From the NCBI RefSeq assembly GCF_002294995.1, contig NZ_NSGF01000001.1, forward strand, positions 124,001 to 188,000: DNA of 64,000 nt. The letters run 5' to 3'. The notes under the pieces are model-generated. The model made no database searches, was not told the origin of the DNA, and saw only the letters and a list, made by a program, of their open reading frames with translations. Both the position numbers and the translations under genes were made by a program. Of this stretch, positions 46,651-56,354 are shown piece after piece (the first letter of the stretch is position 1; each line of letters starts with the position of its first letter). The DNA is from Mesorhizobium sp. WSM3860 (GTDB taxonomy: Bacteria; Pseudomonadota; Alphaproteobacteria; Rhizobiales; Rhizobiaceae).

Positions 46651-46987
46651 GGTTGGGCATCTCGCCGTCGGAGAGCCCGTACATATAAGAGCGGCCCTTG
46701 ATGAAGACCGGCGGCTGGTAGCAGCCCGGGGCGCCGGCAGCGTCGGAATCGTAGCTGACGTCGGGCTGGCCGGCGCCGGTGAAGTTCGAGAGCTGCTTGG
46801 CGTGCCTGCCCTCGCCGACGATGATGCGCTTGTAGCCGGCGGCGCTGTCGATGACGAGGTTGCCGAAGGAATCGGCATAGACGCGGTCGTGATGGCGCAA
46901 GCCGGCTTCGGCCGGCGCAGCAATTGCAGTGGCGAGTGCCGTCAGCGTAACGGCCGCCAGGCTTGCCCGCACTGAATTCCAACGCAT
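46634..46987 (-). CDS. small secreted protein, function unknown
   Basis: A 117-residue protein with a signal peptide (about residues 1-28, ending PAEAG). The mature part holds YADSFGNLVIDSAAGYKRIIVGEG and a C-terminal cysteine pair (GCYQPP, SPCR). I do not recognise a domain. Its end overlaps the last 17 bases of the GGDEF gene on the other strand. Confidence 0.7.
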   Translation of the reverse strand: MRWNSVRASLAAVTLTALATAIAAPAEAGLRHHDRVYADSFGNLVIDSAAGYKRIIVGEGRHAKQLSNFTGAGQPDVSYDSDAAGAPGCYQPPVFIKGRSYMYGLSDGEMPNLSPCR

Positions 46988-47233
46988 GTCGCTCTCCCTT
47001 GGACGGTGCGACCCTCGGGATCGCCCTGCAAACGTCGTGCGAATCGGAAATTAACCTTTTCTTAACCTTTGTTAAGTGGGCAGACGGGCATCAGGACCGG
47101 AACTTAATGAACATGGTTAATTTCGGCGCCTTGGCTCCGCCTGTCGCGCCGCCCGTCCCGGCCCAGCTGACCCAGGCGAACTTGATCTTGGCACATTGCG
47201 TGGCTAGCGTGCCGCGCACGAAAGGGGCAGCAC

Positions 47234-47707
47234 ATGACGTTTGGCCGCGCGATTTGGGTGTCGCTCGCTGTTCCGCTGCTTCTTGCGGTTACCGCCTGCG
47301 TGCCGCAGGACGGCGTGCCGAAGGCGGCGAATACGGCATCGCCAGCAGTCTCGCCCATTCCAACCAGCCAACCCGTCGCTCCCGCGGCCGGAGCTGCCGC
47401 AACGCCCAAGACACCCGCAGCAGCTGCGCCACCTGCAACCAAAATCACCACCGACTTGACCATGCCGCGAGCCGGCGTCGGAACGGCCACCTACAGATGC
47501 GGCAATGGCGGCATGATCACCATCCAAAATCTCGGCTCGTCGCTGCGTGTGCTCGGGCCGGATGGCTCGGCCCAAGTGTTTCCAGCGTCGCCCGCCAATC
47601 AGACCAGCCGCTACCAGGAAGCGGCAACGCATGACGCAATCGTGATCGACGGTCGCGAGGCGCTGGTCATGAAGAAGGGGTCCACGCCGCAGAGCTGCAA
47701 AAGATGA
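47234..47707 (+). CDS. putative lipoprotein with MliC/YdhA-like C-terminus
   Basis: A 157-residue envelope protein. The N-terminus has a lipobox (LLLAVTAC, Cys22). A Pro/Ala/Thr-rich linker follows (about 25-75). The C-terminal half (TYRCGNGGMITIQ..ALVMKKG..PQSCKR) has the cysteine and strand pattern of MliC-type C-type-lysozyme inhibitors, but the match is by eye only. Function otherwise unknown. Confidence 0.7.
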   Translation: MTFGRAIWVSLAVPLLLAVTACVPQDGVPKAANTASPAVSPIPTSQPVAPAAGAAATPKTPAAAAPPATKITTDLTMPRAGVGTATYRCGNGGMITIQNLGSSLRVLGPDGSAQVFPASPANQTSRYQEAATHDAIVIDGREALVMKKGSTPQSCKR

Positions 47708-47824
47708 CGTATCTTATTGCACTGCAGCGACGTTGCGCCGGCTGCAGATCGACCGCTAATCGATTGAAGCAGAATTTCCCCGTTTTGTCAGACTAAATGA
47801 CGTTTCCAAAACGATTTTCCGGCT

Positions 47825-47853
47825 TTGACGCGGTGCAAAAAGCGCATTAGAAA
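47825..47853 (+). promoter_or_regulatory. sdh operon promoter
   Basis: TTGACG (-35), exactly 17 bases, TAGAAA (-10), about 77 bases before the sdhC start. Good sigma-70-type spacing. No clear iron-responsive box was seen near it. Confidence 0.6.
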
Positions 47854-47930
47854 CCCGCTATCCGAGGCCCTATGTCGAGGCGGCAAAAGCCGCATCCTTC
47901 ACGGCTCAGGAACGCCGATCTGGGGGAGCC

Positions 47931-48353
47931 ATGAGCAAATCACCAGCCACCCGCGCAGTCGCCAGACGTGAACGGCCGCTCTCGCCGCACCTGACCATCT
48001 ATCGGCCGCCGATCACGATGACGATGTCGATCATCCATCGCATCACCGGCGGCGCCCTCTATTTCGGCACGCTCCTGGTGGCGGCTTGGCTGATCGCTGC
48101 GTCGAGTTCGCAGGCCGCGTTCGACTGGGTCAACTGGGCCTTCGGCTCCTGGCTCGGCCGGCTGGTCCTGTTAGGTTACACCTGGGCGCTGATGCACCAC
48201 ATGCTGGGCGGCCTGCGCCATCTCGTCTGGGACACCGGCGCCGGGCTCGAAAAAAACACCGCCTCGAAGATCGCATGGGCAACGCTCGCCGGCTCGATCG
48301 TGCTGACGCTGCTGATCTGGATCGCGGGCTACATTGCGCGGGGAGCACTCTGA
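47931..48353 (+). CDS. sdhC: succinate dehydrogenase cytochrome b556 subunit SdhC
   Basis: Membrane anchor of complex II binding heme b and ubiquinone. Three membrane helices in 140 residues. The signature [13 protein letters not shown] and SIIHRITGG near the start is standard, and the heme-ligand histidine lies in [15 protein letters not shown]. First gene of sdhCDA-DUF3052-sdhB; its stop overlaps the sdhD start (TGATG). Confidence 0.95.
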   Translation: MSKSPATRAVARRERPLSPHLTIYRPPITMTMSIIHRITGGALYFGTLLVAAWLIAASSSQAAFDWVNWAFGSWLGRLVLLGYTWALMHHMLGGLRHLVWDTGAGLEKNTASKIAWATLAGSIVLTLLIWIAGYIARGAL

Positions 48354-48748
48354 TGACCGCAAAAAATTCGGACATGCGCACGCCGCTCGGCAAGGTTCGC
48401 GGCCTTGGTTCGGCGCGTGAGGGTACAGGCCATTTCTGGCGCCAGCGGTTGACGGCGGTGGCCAACATCCCGCTCATCCTGTTCTTCGTCGGCTTCCTGA
48501 TCGCCCTCAACGGCCACGGCTATACGGAAGTGCGGGCATCGCTCGCGAACCCCTTCGTGGCGCTGGTGTTATCGCTGGTGCTGATTTCCGCGCTCTACCA
48601 CATGCGGATCGGCATGCAGGTCATCATCGAGGACTATGTGCATGGCGAGGCCATGAAGCTGGCGCTGATCGCCCTCAACACGTTCTTCTCAATTGCAGTC
48701 GGCGTCGCCTCGCTCTTCGCTCTGCTCAAACTCGCATTCGGAGGCTGA
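48353..48748 (+). CDS. sdhD: succinate dehydrogenase membrane anchor SdhD
   Basis: Second membrane anchor of complex II, 131 residues with three helices. [31 protein letters not shown], in parts, is the typical N-terminus of alphaproteobacterial SdhD. The heme/quinone-side motif is [18 protein letters not shown]. Starts by one-base overlap with sdhC. Confidence 0.94.
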   Translation: MTAKNSDMRTPLGKVRGLGSAREGTGHFWRQRLTAVANIPLILFFVGFLIALNGHGYTEVRASLANPFVALVLSLVLISALYHMRIGMQVIIEDYVHGEAMKLALIALNTFFSIAVGVASLFALLKLAFGG

Positions 48749-48752
48749 CGTC

Positions 48753-50588
48753 TTGGCCAGCGCAAATACAGCCAGCACGGCTTCGGCCTACACCTTTGTC
48801 GATCACAAATTCGATGTGGTGATCGTCGGCGCCGGCGGCGCCGGGTTGCGCGCCACGCTCGGCATGGCCGAGCAGGGGCTGCGCACCGCCTGCATCACCA
48901 AGGTATTCCCGACGCGCTCGCACACGGTCGCGGCGCAAGGCGGCATCGCCGCGTCGCTCTCCAACATGGGCCCGGATTCCTGGCAGTGGCACATGTATGA
49001 CACCGTCAAGGGTTCGGACTGGCTCGGCGATGTCGACGCCATGGAATACATGGTGCGCGAGGCGCCGGCCGCCGTCTACGAGCTCGAGCACTACGGCGTG
49101 CCGTTCTCGCGTACCGAAGAGGGCAAGATCTATCAGCGGCCGTTCGGCGGCCACATGATGAACTATGGCGACGGCCCGCCGGTTCAGCGCACCTGCGCCG
49201 CCGCCGACCGCACCGGCCACGCCATCCTGCATACGCTTTACGGCCAGTCGCTGAAGAACAACGCGCAGTTCTTCATCGAGTATTTCGCGCTCGACCTGAT
49301 CATGGAGCCGGACGGCACGTGCACCGGCGTGGTGGCGTGGAATCTCGACGACGGCACCATCCACCGCTTCTCGGCCAAGATGGTGGTGCTGGCGACCGGC
49401 GGCTATGGTCGCGCCTATTTCTCCGCCACTTCGGCGCATACCTGCACCGGCGACGGCGGCGGCATGGCCGCGCGGGCCGGGCTGCCGCTGCAGGACATGG
49501 AATTCGTGCAGTTCCATCCGACCGGCATCTATGGCGCCGGCTGCCTGATCACCGAAGGCGCGCGCGGCGAGGGCGGCTATCTCGTCAATTCCGAAGGTGA
49601 GCGCTTCATGGAGCGCTACGCGCCGTCGGCCAAGGACCTCGCCTCGCGCGACGTGGTCTCGCGCTGCATGACGCTGGAGATCCGCGAAGGCCGCGGCGTC
49701 GGCAAGAACAAGGACCACATCTTCCTGCATCTCGACCATCTCGATCCGGCAGTGCTGCACGAGCGGCTGCCGGGCATCTCGGAATCAGCCAAGATCTTCG
49801 CCGGCGTCGACCTGACCAAGGAGCCGATCCCGGTGCTGCCGACCGTCCATTACAATATGGGCGGCGTGCCGACCAATTATTGGGGCGAGGCGCTCAACCC
49901 GACCTTCGACAACCCGGACCGGGTGTCGCCTGGCCTGATGGCGGTGGGCGAGGCTGGCTGCGCCTCGGTGCACGGCGCCAATCGGCTCGGCTCCAACTCG
50001 CTGATCGATCTCGTCGTGTTCGGCCGCGCAGCCGCAATCCGCGCCGGCCAGGTTATCGATCGCAAGTCGTCGATTGCTTCGCCCAATCAGGAATCGGTCG
50101 ACAAGATCATGGACCGGTTCGACAAGCTCCGCCACGCCAGCGGCTCGACACCGACCGCGGCGCTGCGCGAAAAGATGCAGCGGGCGATGCAGGAAGACGC
50201 GGCGGTGTTCCGCACGCAGGAATCGCTGGAAAACGGCTGCAAACGCGTCTCGCAGATCTGGAGCGAGCTCAAGGACGTCAAGGTCTTCGACCGCTCGATG
50301 ATTTGGAACTCGGATTTGGTCGAGACGCTGGAGCTCGAAAACCTGATGGTCAACGCCATCGCCACGGTCTACGGCGCCGAAGCGCGCAAGGAGAGCCGCG
50401 GCGCGCACGCGCGGGAAGATTTCTCGGCGCGCGACGACGCCAGCTGGCGCAAGCACACGCTGGCCCATGTCAGCGAGGACGGCAAGGTGACGCTCAGCTA
50501 TCGACCAGTGCACACCGAACCGTTGCTGGCGGAAAAGGATGGCGGCATCAGCCTGGCCAAGATCGCGCCAAAGGCCAGGGTCTACTGA
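48753..50588 (+). CDS. sdhA: succinate dehydrogenase flavoprotein subunit SdhA
   Basis: FAD subunit oxidising succinate to fumarate. The dinucleotide fold is [16 protein letters not shown], the FAD is attached to His57 ([13 protein letters not shown]), and substrate residues lie in [22 protein letters not shown] (blocks). 611 aa. The TTG at 48753 has GGAGG eight bases before it and yields the normal N-terminus; an upstream in-frame ATG lies inside sdhD. Confidence 0.96.
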   Translation: MASANTASTASAYTFVDHKFDVVIVGAGGAGLRATLGMAEQGLRTACITKVFPTRSHTVAAQGGIAASLSNMGPDSWQWHMYDTVKGSDWLGDVDAMEYMVREAPAAVYELEHYGVPFSRTEEGKIYQRPFGGHMMNYGDGPPVQRTCAAADRTGHAILHTLYGQSLKNNAQFFIEYFALDLIMEPDGTCTGVVAWNLDDGTIHRFSAKMVVLATGGYGRAYFSATSAHTCTGDGGGMAARAGLPLQDMEFVQFHPTGIYGAGCLITEGARGEGGYLVNSEGERFMERYAPSAKDLASRDVVSRCMTLEIREGRGVGKNKDHIFLHLDHLDPAVLHERLPGISESAKIFAGVDLTKEPIPVLPTVHYNMGGVPTNYWGEALNPTFDNPDRVSPGLMAVGEAGCASVHGANRLGSNSLIDLVVFGRAAAIRAGQVIDRKSSIASPNQESVDKIMDRFDKLRHASGSTPTAALREKMQRAMQEDAAVFRTQESLENGCKRVSQIWSELKDVKVFDRSMIWNSDLVETLELENLMVNAIATVYGAEARKESRGAHAREDFSARDDASWRKHTLAHVSEDGKVTLSYRPVHTEPLLAEKDGGISLAKIAPKARVY

Positions 50589-50590
50589 CC

Positions 50591-51025
50591 ATGGCATTGG
50601 CGGCCGCGGGATATTCCGGCACGCCCCTTCCGGCCAAGCTCGGCCTGAAGGACGGCATGGTCGCCGCCTTCATCGCCCTGCCGCCGGAGCTCGACGAGTT
50701 GGCTGGGGCCGTCGCGTTTGCCGGGGTCGATCGGCTGCCCAGGTGGTCGGCGATCTCCGGCAACCGGAAATACGATGCCGTGCACGCCTTCACCCGGCAG
50801 CGCGCCGAGATCGAGGACGGCCTTGCCGGCATCGAGACGGCGATCAAGCGCGACGGAATGGTCTGGGTCTCCTGGCCGAAGAAAGCTTCGAAAGTGCCGA
50901 CCGACGTCACCGAGGACGTCATCCGCGCCGAGGCGCTCAAGCGGGACCTTGTCGACGTCAAGGTCGCCGCCGTGAACGAAATCTGGTCCGGGCTGAAGCT
51001 CGTCATCCGAAAGGACCGCAGGTAA
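50591..51025 (+). CDS. DUF3052-family protein inside the sdh operon
   Basis: A 144-residue soluble protein with the DUF3052 pattern [15 protein letters not shown] at the start and [22 protein letters not shown] in the middle. It begins two bases after sdhA and its stop overlaps the sdhB start (TAATG), so it is co-translated with complex II. Function unknown. Its position suggests a link with complex II assembly or simply a shared transcript. Confidence 0.85.
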   Translation: MALAAAGYSGTPLPAKLGLKDGMVAAFIALPPELDELAGAVAFAGVDRLPRWSAISGNRKYDAVHAFTRQRAEIEDGLAGIETAIKRDGMVWVSWPKKASKVPTDVTEDVIRAEALKRDLVDVKVAAVNEIWSGLKLVIRKDRR

Positions 51026-51804
51026 TGGTCGAACTCACGCTTCCGAAGAATTCCAAAGTCCAGCAGGGCAAGATCTGGCCGAAGCCGGATGGCGGAACCA
51101 ATCTGCGCGAATACCGCATCTACCGCTGGTCGCCGGACGATGACGAGAACCCGCGCATGGACACCTATTTCGTCGACATGGACGATTGCGGGCCGATGGT
51201 GCTCGACGCGCTGTTGTGGATCAAGAACAAGATCGACCCGACGCTGACGCTGCGCCGCTCCTGCCGCGAAGGCATTTGCGGGTCCTGCGCCATGAACATC
51301 GACGGCTCGAACACGCTCGCCTGCACCAAGGGCGCCGAAGACATTTCCGGCGCGGTGAAGATCTATCCGCTGCCGCATATGCCGGTGATCAAGGACCTGG
51401 TGCCCGACCTCACCAATTTCTACGCCCAGCACGCCTCGATCGAGCCGTGGCTGAAGACGGTTTCGCCGACGCCCGCCAAGGAATGGCTGCAAAGCCATGA
51501 GGACCGCGAGAAGCTCGACGGGCTCTACGAATGCATCCTGTGCGCCTGCTGCTCGACCTCGTGCCCGAGCTACTGGTGGAACGGCGAGCGCTATCTCGGC
51601 CCGGCAACGCTGCTGCAGGCCTATCGCTGGCTGATCGACAGTCGCGACGAGGCGACCGGCGAGCGGCTCGACAATCTCGAGGATCCGTTCCGGCTCTATC
51701 GCTGCCACACCATCATGAACTGCGCGCAGACCTGCCCGAAGGGGCTGAACCCGGCGAAGGCGATCGCGGAAATCAAGAAGATGATGGTGGAGAGAAGGGT
51801 TTAG
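51025..51804 (+). CDS. sdhB: succinate dehydrogenase iron-sulfur subunit SdhB
   Basis: Electron-transfer subunit of complex II. The [2Fe-2S] ligands are Cys80, Cys85, Cys88, Cys100 ([18 protein letters not shown]). The [4Fe-4S]/[3Fe-4S] ligands start at Cys170, Cys173, Cys176, Cys180 ([11 protein letters not shown]) and continue in [17 protein letters not shown]. 259 aa. Last gene of the operon; a family A repeat follows. Confidence 0.97.
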   Translation: MVELTLPKNSKVQQGKIWPKPDGGTNLREYRIYRWSPDDDENPRMDTYFVDMDDCGPMVLDALLWIKNKIDPTLTLRRSCREGICGSCAMNIDGSNTLACTKGAEDISGAVKIYPLPHMPVIKDLVPDLTNFYAQHASIEPWLKTVSPTPAKEWLQSHEDREKLDGLYECILCACCSTSCPSYWWNGERYLGPATLLQAYRWLIDSRDEATGERLDNLEDPFRLYRCHTIMNCAQTCPKGLNPAKAIAEIKKMMVERRV

Positions 51805-51845
51805 GGTTCGCGGTTTCGTGGCGATCTCGAACGCCGCGTTCCGTC

Positions 51846-52005
51846 ACACCCCCCTCTGTCCTGCCGGACATCTCCCCCGCAAGGGGGGAGATTGGCTGTC
51901 ATTCCCGCTTTCGCTAGTCTTAAACGTCGTAAGAATGGACGAACGCATAAGCTGCTGATCTCCCCCCTTGCGGGGGAGATGGCCAGCAGGCCAGAGGGGG
52001 GGTGC
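51846..52005. repeat. mosaic palindromic repeat (family A), copy 3
   Basis: About 160 bases with arms CACCCCCCTCTGTCCTGCCG on the left and CAGCAGGCCAGAGGGGGGTG on the right, and inner arms CATCTCCCCCGCAAGGGGGG / CTGATCTCCCCCCTTGCGGG. It lies between sdhB and the DUF480 gene. The linker resembles copy 2 (GCTTTCGC). Confidence 0.85.
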
Positions 52006-52037
52006 TGTCCCTCCAGCTTCAAAGGATAGCCACCCCA

Positions 52038-52670
52038 ATGAGCGAAGACCTTCCAATCCTCTCTTCCATCGAAGCCCGCGTGCTCGGCTCACTGATCGAG
52101 AAAAAGGAGCTGACGCCGGACGTTTATCCGCTGACGCTGAACGGTGCGCATGCCGCCGCCAACCAGAAGACGGCGCGCGAGCCGGTGATGGCGCTGGAGC
52201 TGACCGAGGTCAGGCGGGCGCTCAGCTCGCTCGAACAGAAGCGTCTGGTGCGCCAGGCTTTTGCTTCGCGCGTCGAGCGCTACGAGCATCTGATGGCGCA
52301 GCGCTTTTCTCTGACCACGCCGCAGATCGCGGTGATCGGCCTCTTGCTTCTGCGCGGCGCGCAGACGGCGCATGAGCTGCTCGCCCGTTCGGAGCGCATG
52401 GCGCGCTTCGGGTCGATCGAAGAGCTTCGCGACAATCTCGACCTCATGATCGGCCGCCGTCCGCCGCTCGTGGAACTGCTCGAACGCGCCCCGGGCCAGC
52501 GCGAGGAGCGCTATGTGCATTTGCTGAGCGGGCCGGTGGAGGTGTCGGCAGTGGCGGCGCCGTGGCAGCCGCCGGCGACATCTTCGGATTTCGATCTCGA
52601 GGCCCGCGTGAAGGCGCTGGAGGAAGAGGTCGCGGCGCTGCGGGCGAAGATCGAAGCGCTGGGCGGGTAA
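52038..52670 (+). CDS. YceH/DUF480 winged-helix protein
   Basis: A 210-residue protein matching DUF480. LSSIEARVLGSLIEKKELTPDVYPLTLN and NQKTAREPVM form the first winged helix, and QIAVIGLLLLRGAQTAHELLARS the second. The C-terminal part has a short coiled coil (EARVKALEEEVAALRAKIEAL). Function unknown. The start MSEDLPI follows AAAGGATAG, after the family A repeat. Confidence 0.9.
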   Translation: MSEDLPILSSIEARVLGSLIEKKELTPDVYPLTLNGAHAAANQKTAREPVMALELTEVRRALSSLEQKRLVRQAFASRVERYEHLMAQRFSLTTPQIAVIGLLLLRGAQTAHELLARSERMARFGSIEELRDNLDLMIGRRPPLVELLERAPGQREERYVHLLSGPVEVSAVAAPWQPPATSSDFDLEARVKALEEEVAALRAKIEALGG

Positions 52671-52711
52671 TAGCCCGCTTCAGCCTTCGCTTCGAATCAT
52701 CGCCGAAGTTT

Positions 52712-52893
52712 GCGCTGCCCCTCATTGCCCTGCCGGGCATTTCTCCCCGTATAGTGACGGGGAGAAAGAAGCTGGGCGCACCCTCGGCGCCATTCTTGCA
52801 AAGATGAGGATTGGCGAAATCACCGACGAGAGCGTCCCTCTCCCCGTCACTATACGGGGAGAGGATGCCGGCAGGCAGGTGAGGGGCGGCGCC
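52712..52893. repeat. mosaic palindromic repeat (family C), copy 2
   Basis: About 182 bases. The ends are GCGCTGCCCCTCATTGCCCT and GCAGGTGAGGGGCGGCGCC, with inner hairpins TTCTCCCCGTATAGTGACGG and CTCTCCCCGTCACTATACGG. The middle carries GATTGGCGAAATCACCGACG, nearly the same as the linker in family A copy 1. Located 3' of the DUF480 gene. Confidence 0.88.
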
Positions 52894-52933
52894 AACCCTT
52901 ATCGTGAGCAGCCCTGCAAAGCGGCGTCGGCTT

Positions 52934-53359
52934 TCACCCCAGCCTGGCGTCCAACGACACCTTGATGGCGCCGAGCGCCTTTGAGACCGGGCACTCGGCC
53001 TTGGCCTTCTCGGCCAGCTCCTGGAACTTTGCCGCGTCGATGCCCGGCACTTTGCCGACCACCGTCAGAGCGCTGCCGGTGATGCCGGTGCCGGGCACCA
53101 GCGTGACCACCGCCTTGGCGTCGAGCTGATCGGCGGGCGTGCCGTTCTCGGCCAGGAAATGCGAGAACTGCATGGCGTAGCAGCCGGCATGGGCGGCGGC
53201 GATCAACTCTTCCGGATTGGTGCCGGATTTGCCGCTCTCATCCTCGAAGCGCGCACTGAACGAATAGGGTATGCCCTTCAGGGTCCCGCTCTGCGTGTCC
53301 AGCGTGCCCTTGCCCTCTTTCAGATTGCCTTTCCAGACGGCGTTTGCGGTGCGGTCCAT
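52934..53359 (-). CDS. OsmC-family peroxiredoxin
   Basis: A 141-residue thiol peroxidase of the OsmC branch. Catalytic cysteines are Cys60 (HAGCYAMQF) and Cys123 (ECPVSKAL). FSARFEDESGKSGTNPEELIAAAHAGC in parts is the OsmC signature. The start at 53359 has AGGAGGAC before it. This is the second peroxide-scavenging gene of the window and is separate from ohr. Confidence 0.93.
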   Translation of the reverse strand: MDRTANAVWKGNLKEGKGTLDTQSGTLKGIPYSFSARFEDESGKSGTNPEELIAAAHAGCYAMQFSHFLAENGTPADQLDAKAVVTLVPGTGITGSALTVVGKVPGIDAAKFQELAEKAKAECPVSKALGAIKVSLDARLG

Positions 53360-53573
53360 GAAGTCCTCCTGGCTTGTCGGGGTTCGCGCCGGCGGGCGCC
53401 GGCGTTCCCCTGAACTATAGCGCGAGCGCGCCGGAAGACCATGGCGCGATTGCGCCCGCGAAGTCGGCGCCCGCGAAAAAATTCTCAAAAAAAGCGCCTG
53501 CAAAAATGTCGACTTCCCGGCGGCCGGACCGTCCTGCGGGCGGCCACGAAGTTAGGGGCCGAAGGAGGTTGAG

Positions 53574-53792
53574 ATGGACAATCTGTTTTTCGCACTTTGG
53601 AGGCGTCCCGGCCGAAGGGTGCAACGACCGGAAGACTTCTGGCTGGATCCGCCGCCCTCCGGCCTCGGCCGGCTGGTGGCGGCCGTGGCCATAATCGGGA
53701 TGGCGGCATGCCTGCTCGATCATGCGGCCGTCAGAAGCAAGGCTGACAGCAACGCCGTCGCCTCCTATGGTTCATCACAGGAAGGGAACTGA
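53574..53792 (+). CDS. small single-span membrane protein, 72 aa
   Basis: A short protein with one hydrophobic segment (GRLVAAVAIIGMAACLL, about residues 32-48). AAGGAGGTTGAG precedes the ATG, a strong ribosome site that makes translation likely. It ends two bases before the YciI gene, so the two share a transcript. No known domain. Confidence 0.6.
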   Translation: MDNLFFALWRRPGRRVQRPEDFWLDPPPSGLGRLVAAVAIIGMAACLLDHAAVRSKADSNAVASYGSSQEGN

Positions 53793-53794
53793 CA

Positions 53795-54151
53795 ATGAAA
53801 TATGTCCTGCTGGTCTACGGCGAGGAAAAGGACCTCTTCGCGCTCACGCCGGAAAGATCCGCCAAGCTCGACGCCGACTCGCTCGCCTACGACAGGGAAC
53901 TCGATCGACGAGGCAAGCTGATCATCGCGCAGGCGCTGCAGCCGGTGAAGATGTCGAAATCGCTCAGGCGGCGCAAGGGCAAGCGGCTGGTCACCGACGG
54001 GCCGTTCGCCGAGACGAAAGAACAGCTGCTCGGCTTCGTCATGGTCGAGGCCGCTGATCTCGACGAGGCGATGGCGATCGCAGACGGCATTCCGCTGGCC
54101 GAGCTCGGCACCGTCGAGGTCAGGGCGGTCTACGACATACCGGGGTCATGA
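53795..54151 (+). CDS. YciI-family protein (DGPF motif)
   Basis: A 118-residue ferredoxin-like-fold protein. It starts MKYVLLVYGEEKD and carries the DGPFAETKEQLLGFVMVEA motif (residues about 68-86) typical of the YCII/DGPF group often found near ECF sigma factors, although none is here. Function unknown. It has AGGAAGGGAAC upstream and follows the small membrane protein. Confidence 0.88.
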   Translation: MKYVLLVYGEEKDLFALTPERSAKLDADSLAYDRELDRRGKLIIAQALQPVKMSKSLRRRKGKRLVTDGPFAETKEQLLGFVMVEAADLDEAMAIADGIPLAELGTVEVRAVYDIPGS

Positions 54152-54250
54152 TCGAGAGCTATTAGCGGTTTGTTCATCGCCGCAATTGTCGCGAGTTGAA
54201 GCGATGCTGTACTTCTTCTATCGTTGCGTGGATTTCGGGGGGAATTCAGC

Positions 54251-54781
54251 ATGCCTTTTCTGCTCGCGATGCTTGGCCTGCTCGGCGCAGCGGCCATCTG
54301 GTGGTACCGGCTGAAGGCGATGAACGAGGCGGCCAGCGAGGTCGCCGACGTTATCGGCCGCGTGCAGGGCAATATCCGCCGCAAGAAGCTGCGCAAACAG
54401 GCGGCACTTTCGCCGCTGACGGCGATCGACGATCCGGTCGTGGCCGCCGCGACGCTGATCACCGCGATCGTTGCGGAACATGGCCCCATCCTGCCGCAGC
54501 GCGAGGCCGTCATCCGCGAGGTGATCGCGCAGATTGCCGGCAATCCTAAGAAGACCGACGTGGCCGTCGTCTACGCCAAATGGGCAGCCTCGCAGATCGA
54601 CGATACCACGATCGTCATCGACAAGCTGGCGCCGTTGTTGCGCGAGCGCCTCGACCCGCACGAAAGGGACGATCTGCTCAGCATGCTGAACCGGGTGGCA
54701 CAGGGCGGCGAGCAACGCCTGCGGATCGCCGACCAGCGGATTTTGCGGTTGCGGCAGAAGCTCGGCTTCGAGGTCAATTGA
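54251..54781 (+). CDS. membrane-anchored TerB-like protein
   Basis: A 176-residue protein with one N-terminal membrane segment (about residues 3-18) and a helical cytoplasmic part. DDPVVAAATLITAIVAEHGPILPQRE resembles the TerB/DjlA-type helical domain. Many homologues are named tellurite resistance TerB family, but no tellurite function is implied. Alone in its unit. Confidence 0.7.
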   Translation: MPFLLAMLGLLGAAAIWWYRLKAMNEAASEVADVIGRVQGNIRRKKLRKQAALSPLTAIDDPVVAAATLITAIVAEHGPILPQREAVIREVIAQIAGNPKKTDVAVVYAKWAASQIDDTTIVIDKLAPLLRERLDPHERDDLLSMLNRVAQGGEQRLRIADQRILRLRQKLGFEVN

Positions 54782-54830
54782 AGCCTGCGGGCAGTCAGCT
54801 TCGGATATTAAACCAATCTCGGGCGTCTGT

Positions 54831-54930
54831 GCCGCCCCTCACCTGCCTGCCGGCATCCTCTCCCCGTGTAGTGACGGGGAGAGGGGCGCTCTCGTCGGCG
54901 GTTTCGCCGACGTTGCGCCGATTGGCGTCT
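54831..54930. repeat. partial mosaic repeat (family C), copy 3
   Basis: About 100 bases: GCCGCCCCTCACCTGCCTGC, then CTCTCCCCGTGTAGTGACGG, then a linker whose reverse complement (GGCGAAACCGCCGACGAGAG) matches copy 2. The second hairpin arm is missing, so this is a half element. It lies between the TerB-like and ubiH-type genes. Confidence 0.8.
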
Positions 54931-54984
54931 TCGATCACTTCGCGTCCGTTCTGGACCCTCCTGAACCTCTGCACTCCTCCCAGA

Positions 54985-56247
54985 TCAGATCGCCTCGCCC
55001 TTCAACAGCCGCGGCGTGTCGCCTGACAGGCCCGAGGCCTGGCGGATAAAGAAGTCCTTGAGCTTCGGCATGCGCTCGACGAGGCCGAGGCCAATGTCGC
55101 GCACGGCGCGCAGCGGGCCGATGTCGTTTGAAAACAGACGGTTCAGCACGTCGGTGGTGACGCCCATCTGCAACGTGTCGAAGCGGCGCCATTGCTGGTA
55201 GCGCTCGAGCACGTCGAGCGCGCCGATGTCCTGGCCGAGCCGGTCGGCCTCGACCACCACTTCGGCAAGTGCTGCGACATCCTTGAAGCCGAGATTGAGG
55301 CCCTGACCGGCGATCGGATGGATGCCGTGCGCGGCATCGCCGGCGAGCGCGATGCGCGGCACGACGAAGGCGCGGGCAAGGATAAGGCCGAGCGGCCAGG
55401 CGCGCGGCTTGTCGGCGACGCGGATCTCGCCGAGCTTCAGCCCAAAGCGCTGCTCCAGCTCATGCTCGAAGACGAACTCGTCGCCCTCGACCAGCCTCTG
55501 CGCGTCTTCCGTGCGCTCGACCCAGACGATCGAGGAGCGATTGGTGCCGTCCTCTTCGGGCTTCAGCGGCAAGGTGGCGAAGGGGCCGGCGGGCAAAAAA
55601 TGTTCCTCGGCGCGGCCATTGTGCGGGCGCTCATGGGCGACCGTGCAGACGATGCCGGACTGGCCGTATTCCCATTTCACCGTCTTGATGCCGGCCATGT
55701 CGCGCAGCTTCGAATTGACGCCGTCGGCGGCGACGAGCAGGCAGGCCTTGAGCGCGGCGCCATCGGCCAGATGCACGGTGATGCCGGCGCCGTTCGTGTC
55801 GAAGGCGCTGACGGCCATGCCTTCGATGATGTCGATGCCGAGTTTTTCGGCGCGGCGGCGCAGCGCGCCGTTGAGAACCCGGTTGGCCACCATATGGGCG
55901 AAGGGTTCGCCGGGCGCCACCTCGCCGTCGAAAGTCAAGAACACCGGACGCACCGGATCGGCGGCGCGCGAATCGGTGATGATCATCTCGGTGATCGCCT
56001 GCGCTTCCGGCGCGATCTCGTCCCAGACGCCGAGCTGCTCCAGCATGCGGCAGGCCGCGGCGGCGATCGCCGAGGCGCGGCCGTCCTTTTGCCAGAGCCC
56101 GGCAGGTGCCGCATCGACAATGGCGACAGCAAGGCTCGGTCGCGCCTGCTTCAGCGACACGGCCGCGGCAAGGCCGACATAGCCGGCGCCCGCCACCAGC
56201 ACGTCCACCGAGGTTTTGTCCGCTGCATCCGCCTTGCGGTCGACCAT
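54985..56247 (-). CDS. ubiH: FAD-dependent ubiquinone-biosynthesis-type hydroxylase (UbiH/UbiF/VisC family)
   Basis: A 420-residue aromatic-ring monooxygenase. The FAD fold is VLVAGAGYVGLAAAVSL (residues about 16-32), the middle has VAADGVNSKLRDM, and the third motif is ALAGDAAHGIHPIAGQGLNLGFKD. These mark the ubiquinone hydroxylase group. Which ring position it oxidises cannot be told from sequence, so the symbol is a family label. The start at 56247 follows CGAAAGGAAAG. Divergent from tesB. Confidence 0.87.
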   Translation of the reverse strand: MVDRKADAADKTSVDVLVAGAGYVGLAAAVSLKQARPSLAVAIVDAAPAGLWQKDGRASAIAAAACRMLEQLGVWDEIAPEAQAITEMIITDSRAADPVRPVFLTFDGEVAPGEPFAHMVANRVLNGALRRRAEKLGIDIIEGMAVSAFDTNGAGITVHLADGAALKACLLVAADGVNSKLRDMAGIKTVKWEYGQSGIVCTVAHERPHNGRAEEHFLPAGPFATLPLKPEEDGTNRSSIVWVERTEDAQRLVEGDEFVFEHELEQRFGLKLGEIRVADKPRAWPLGLILARAFVVPRIALAGDAAHGIHPIAGQGLNLGFKDVAALAEVVVEADRLGQDIGALDVLERYQQWRRFDTLQMGVTTDVLNRLFSNDIGPLRAVRDIGLGLVERMPKLKDFFIRQASGLSGDTPRLLKGEAI

Positions 56248-56354
56248 GGCACTTTCCTTTCGCGACCTACGGCCGCCGCGGCGGCCGTTGCAGCTTGACT
56301 GCCCGGCTCTCCTGCCCGAAACCGGCCATGACACATCTTTGAAGGACGTTGAAC

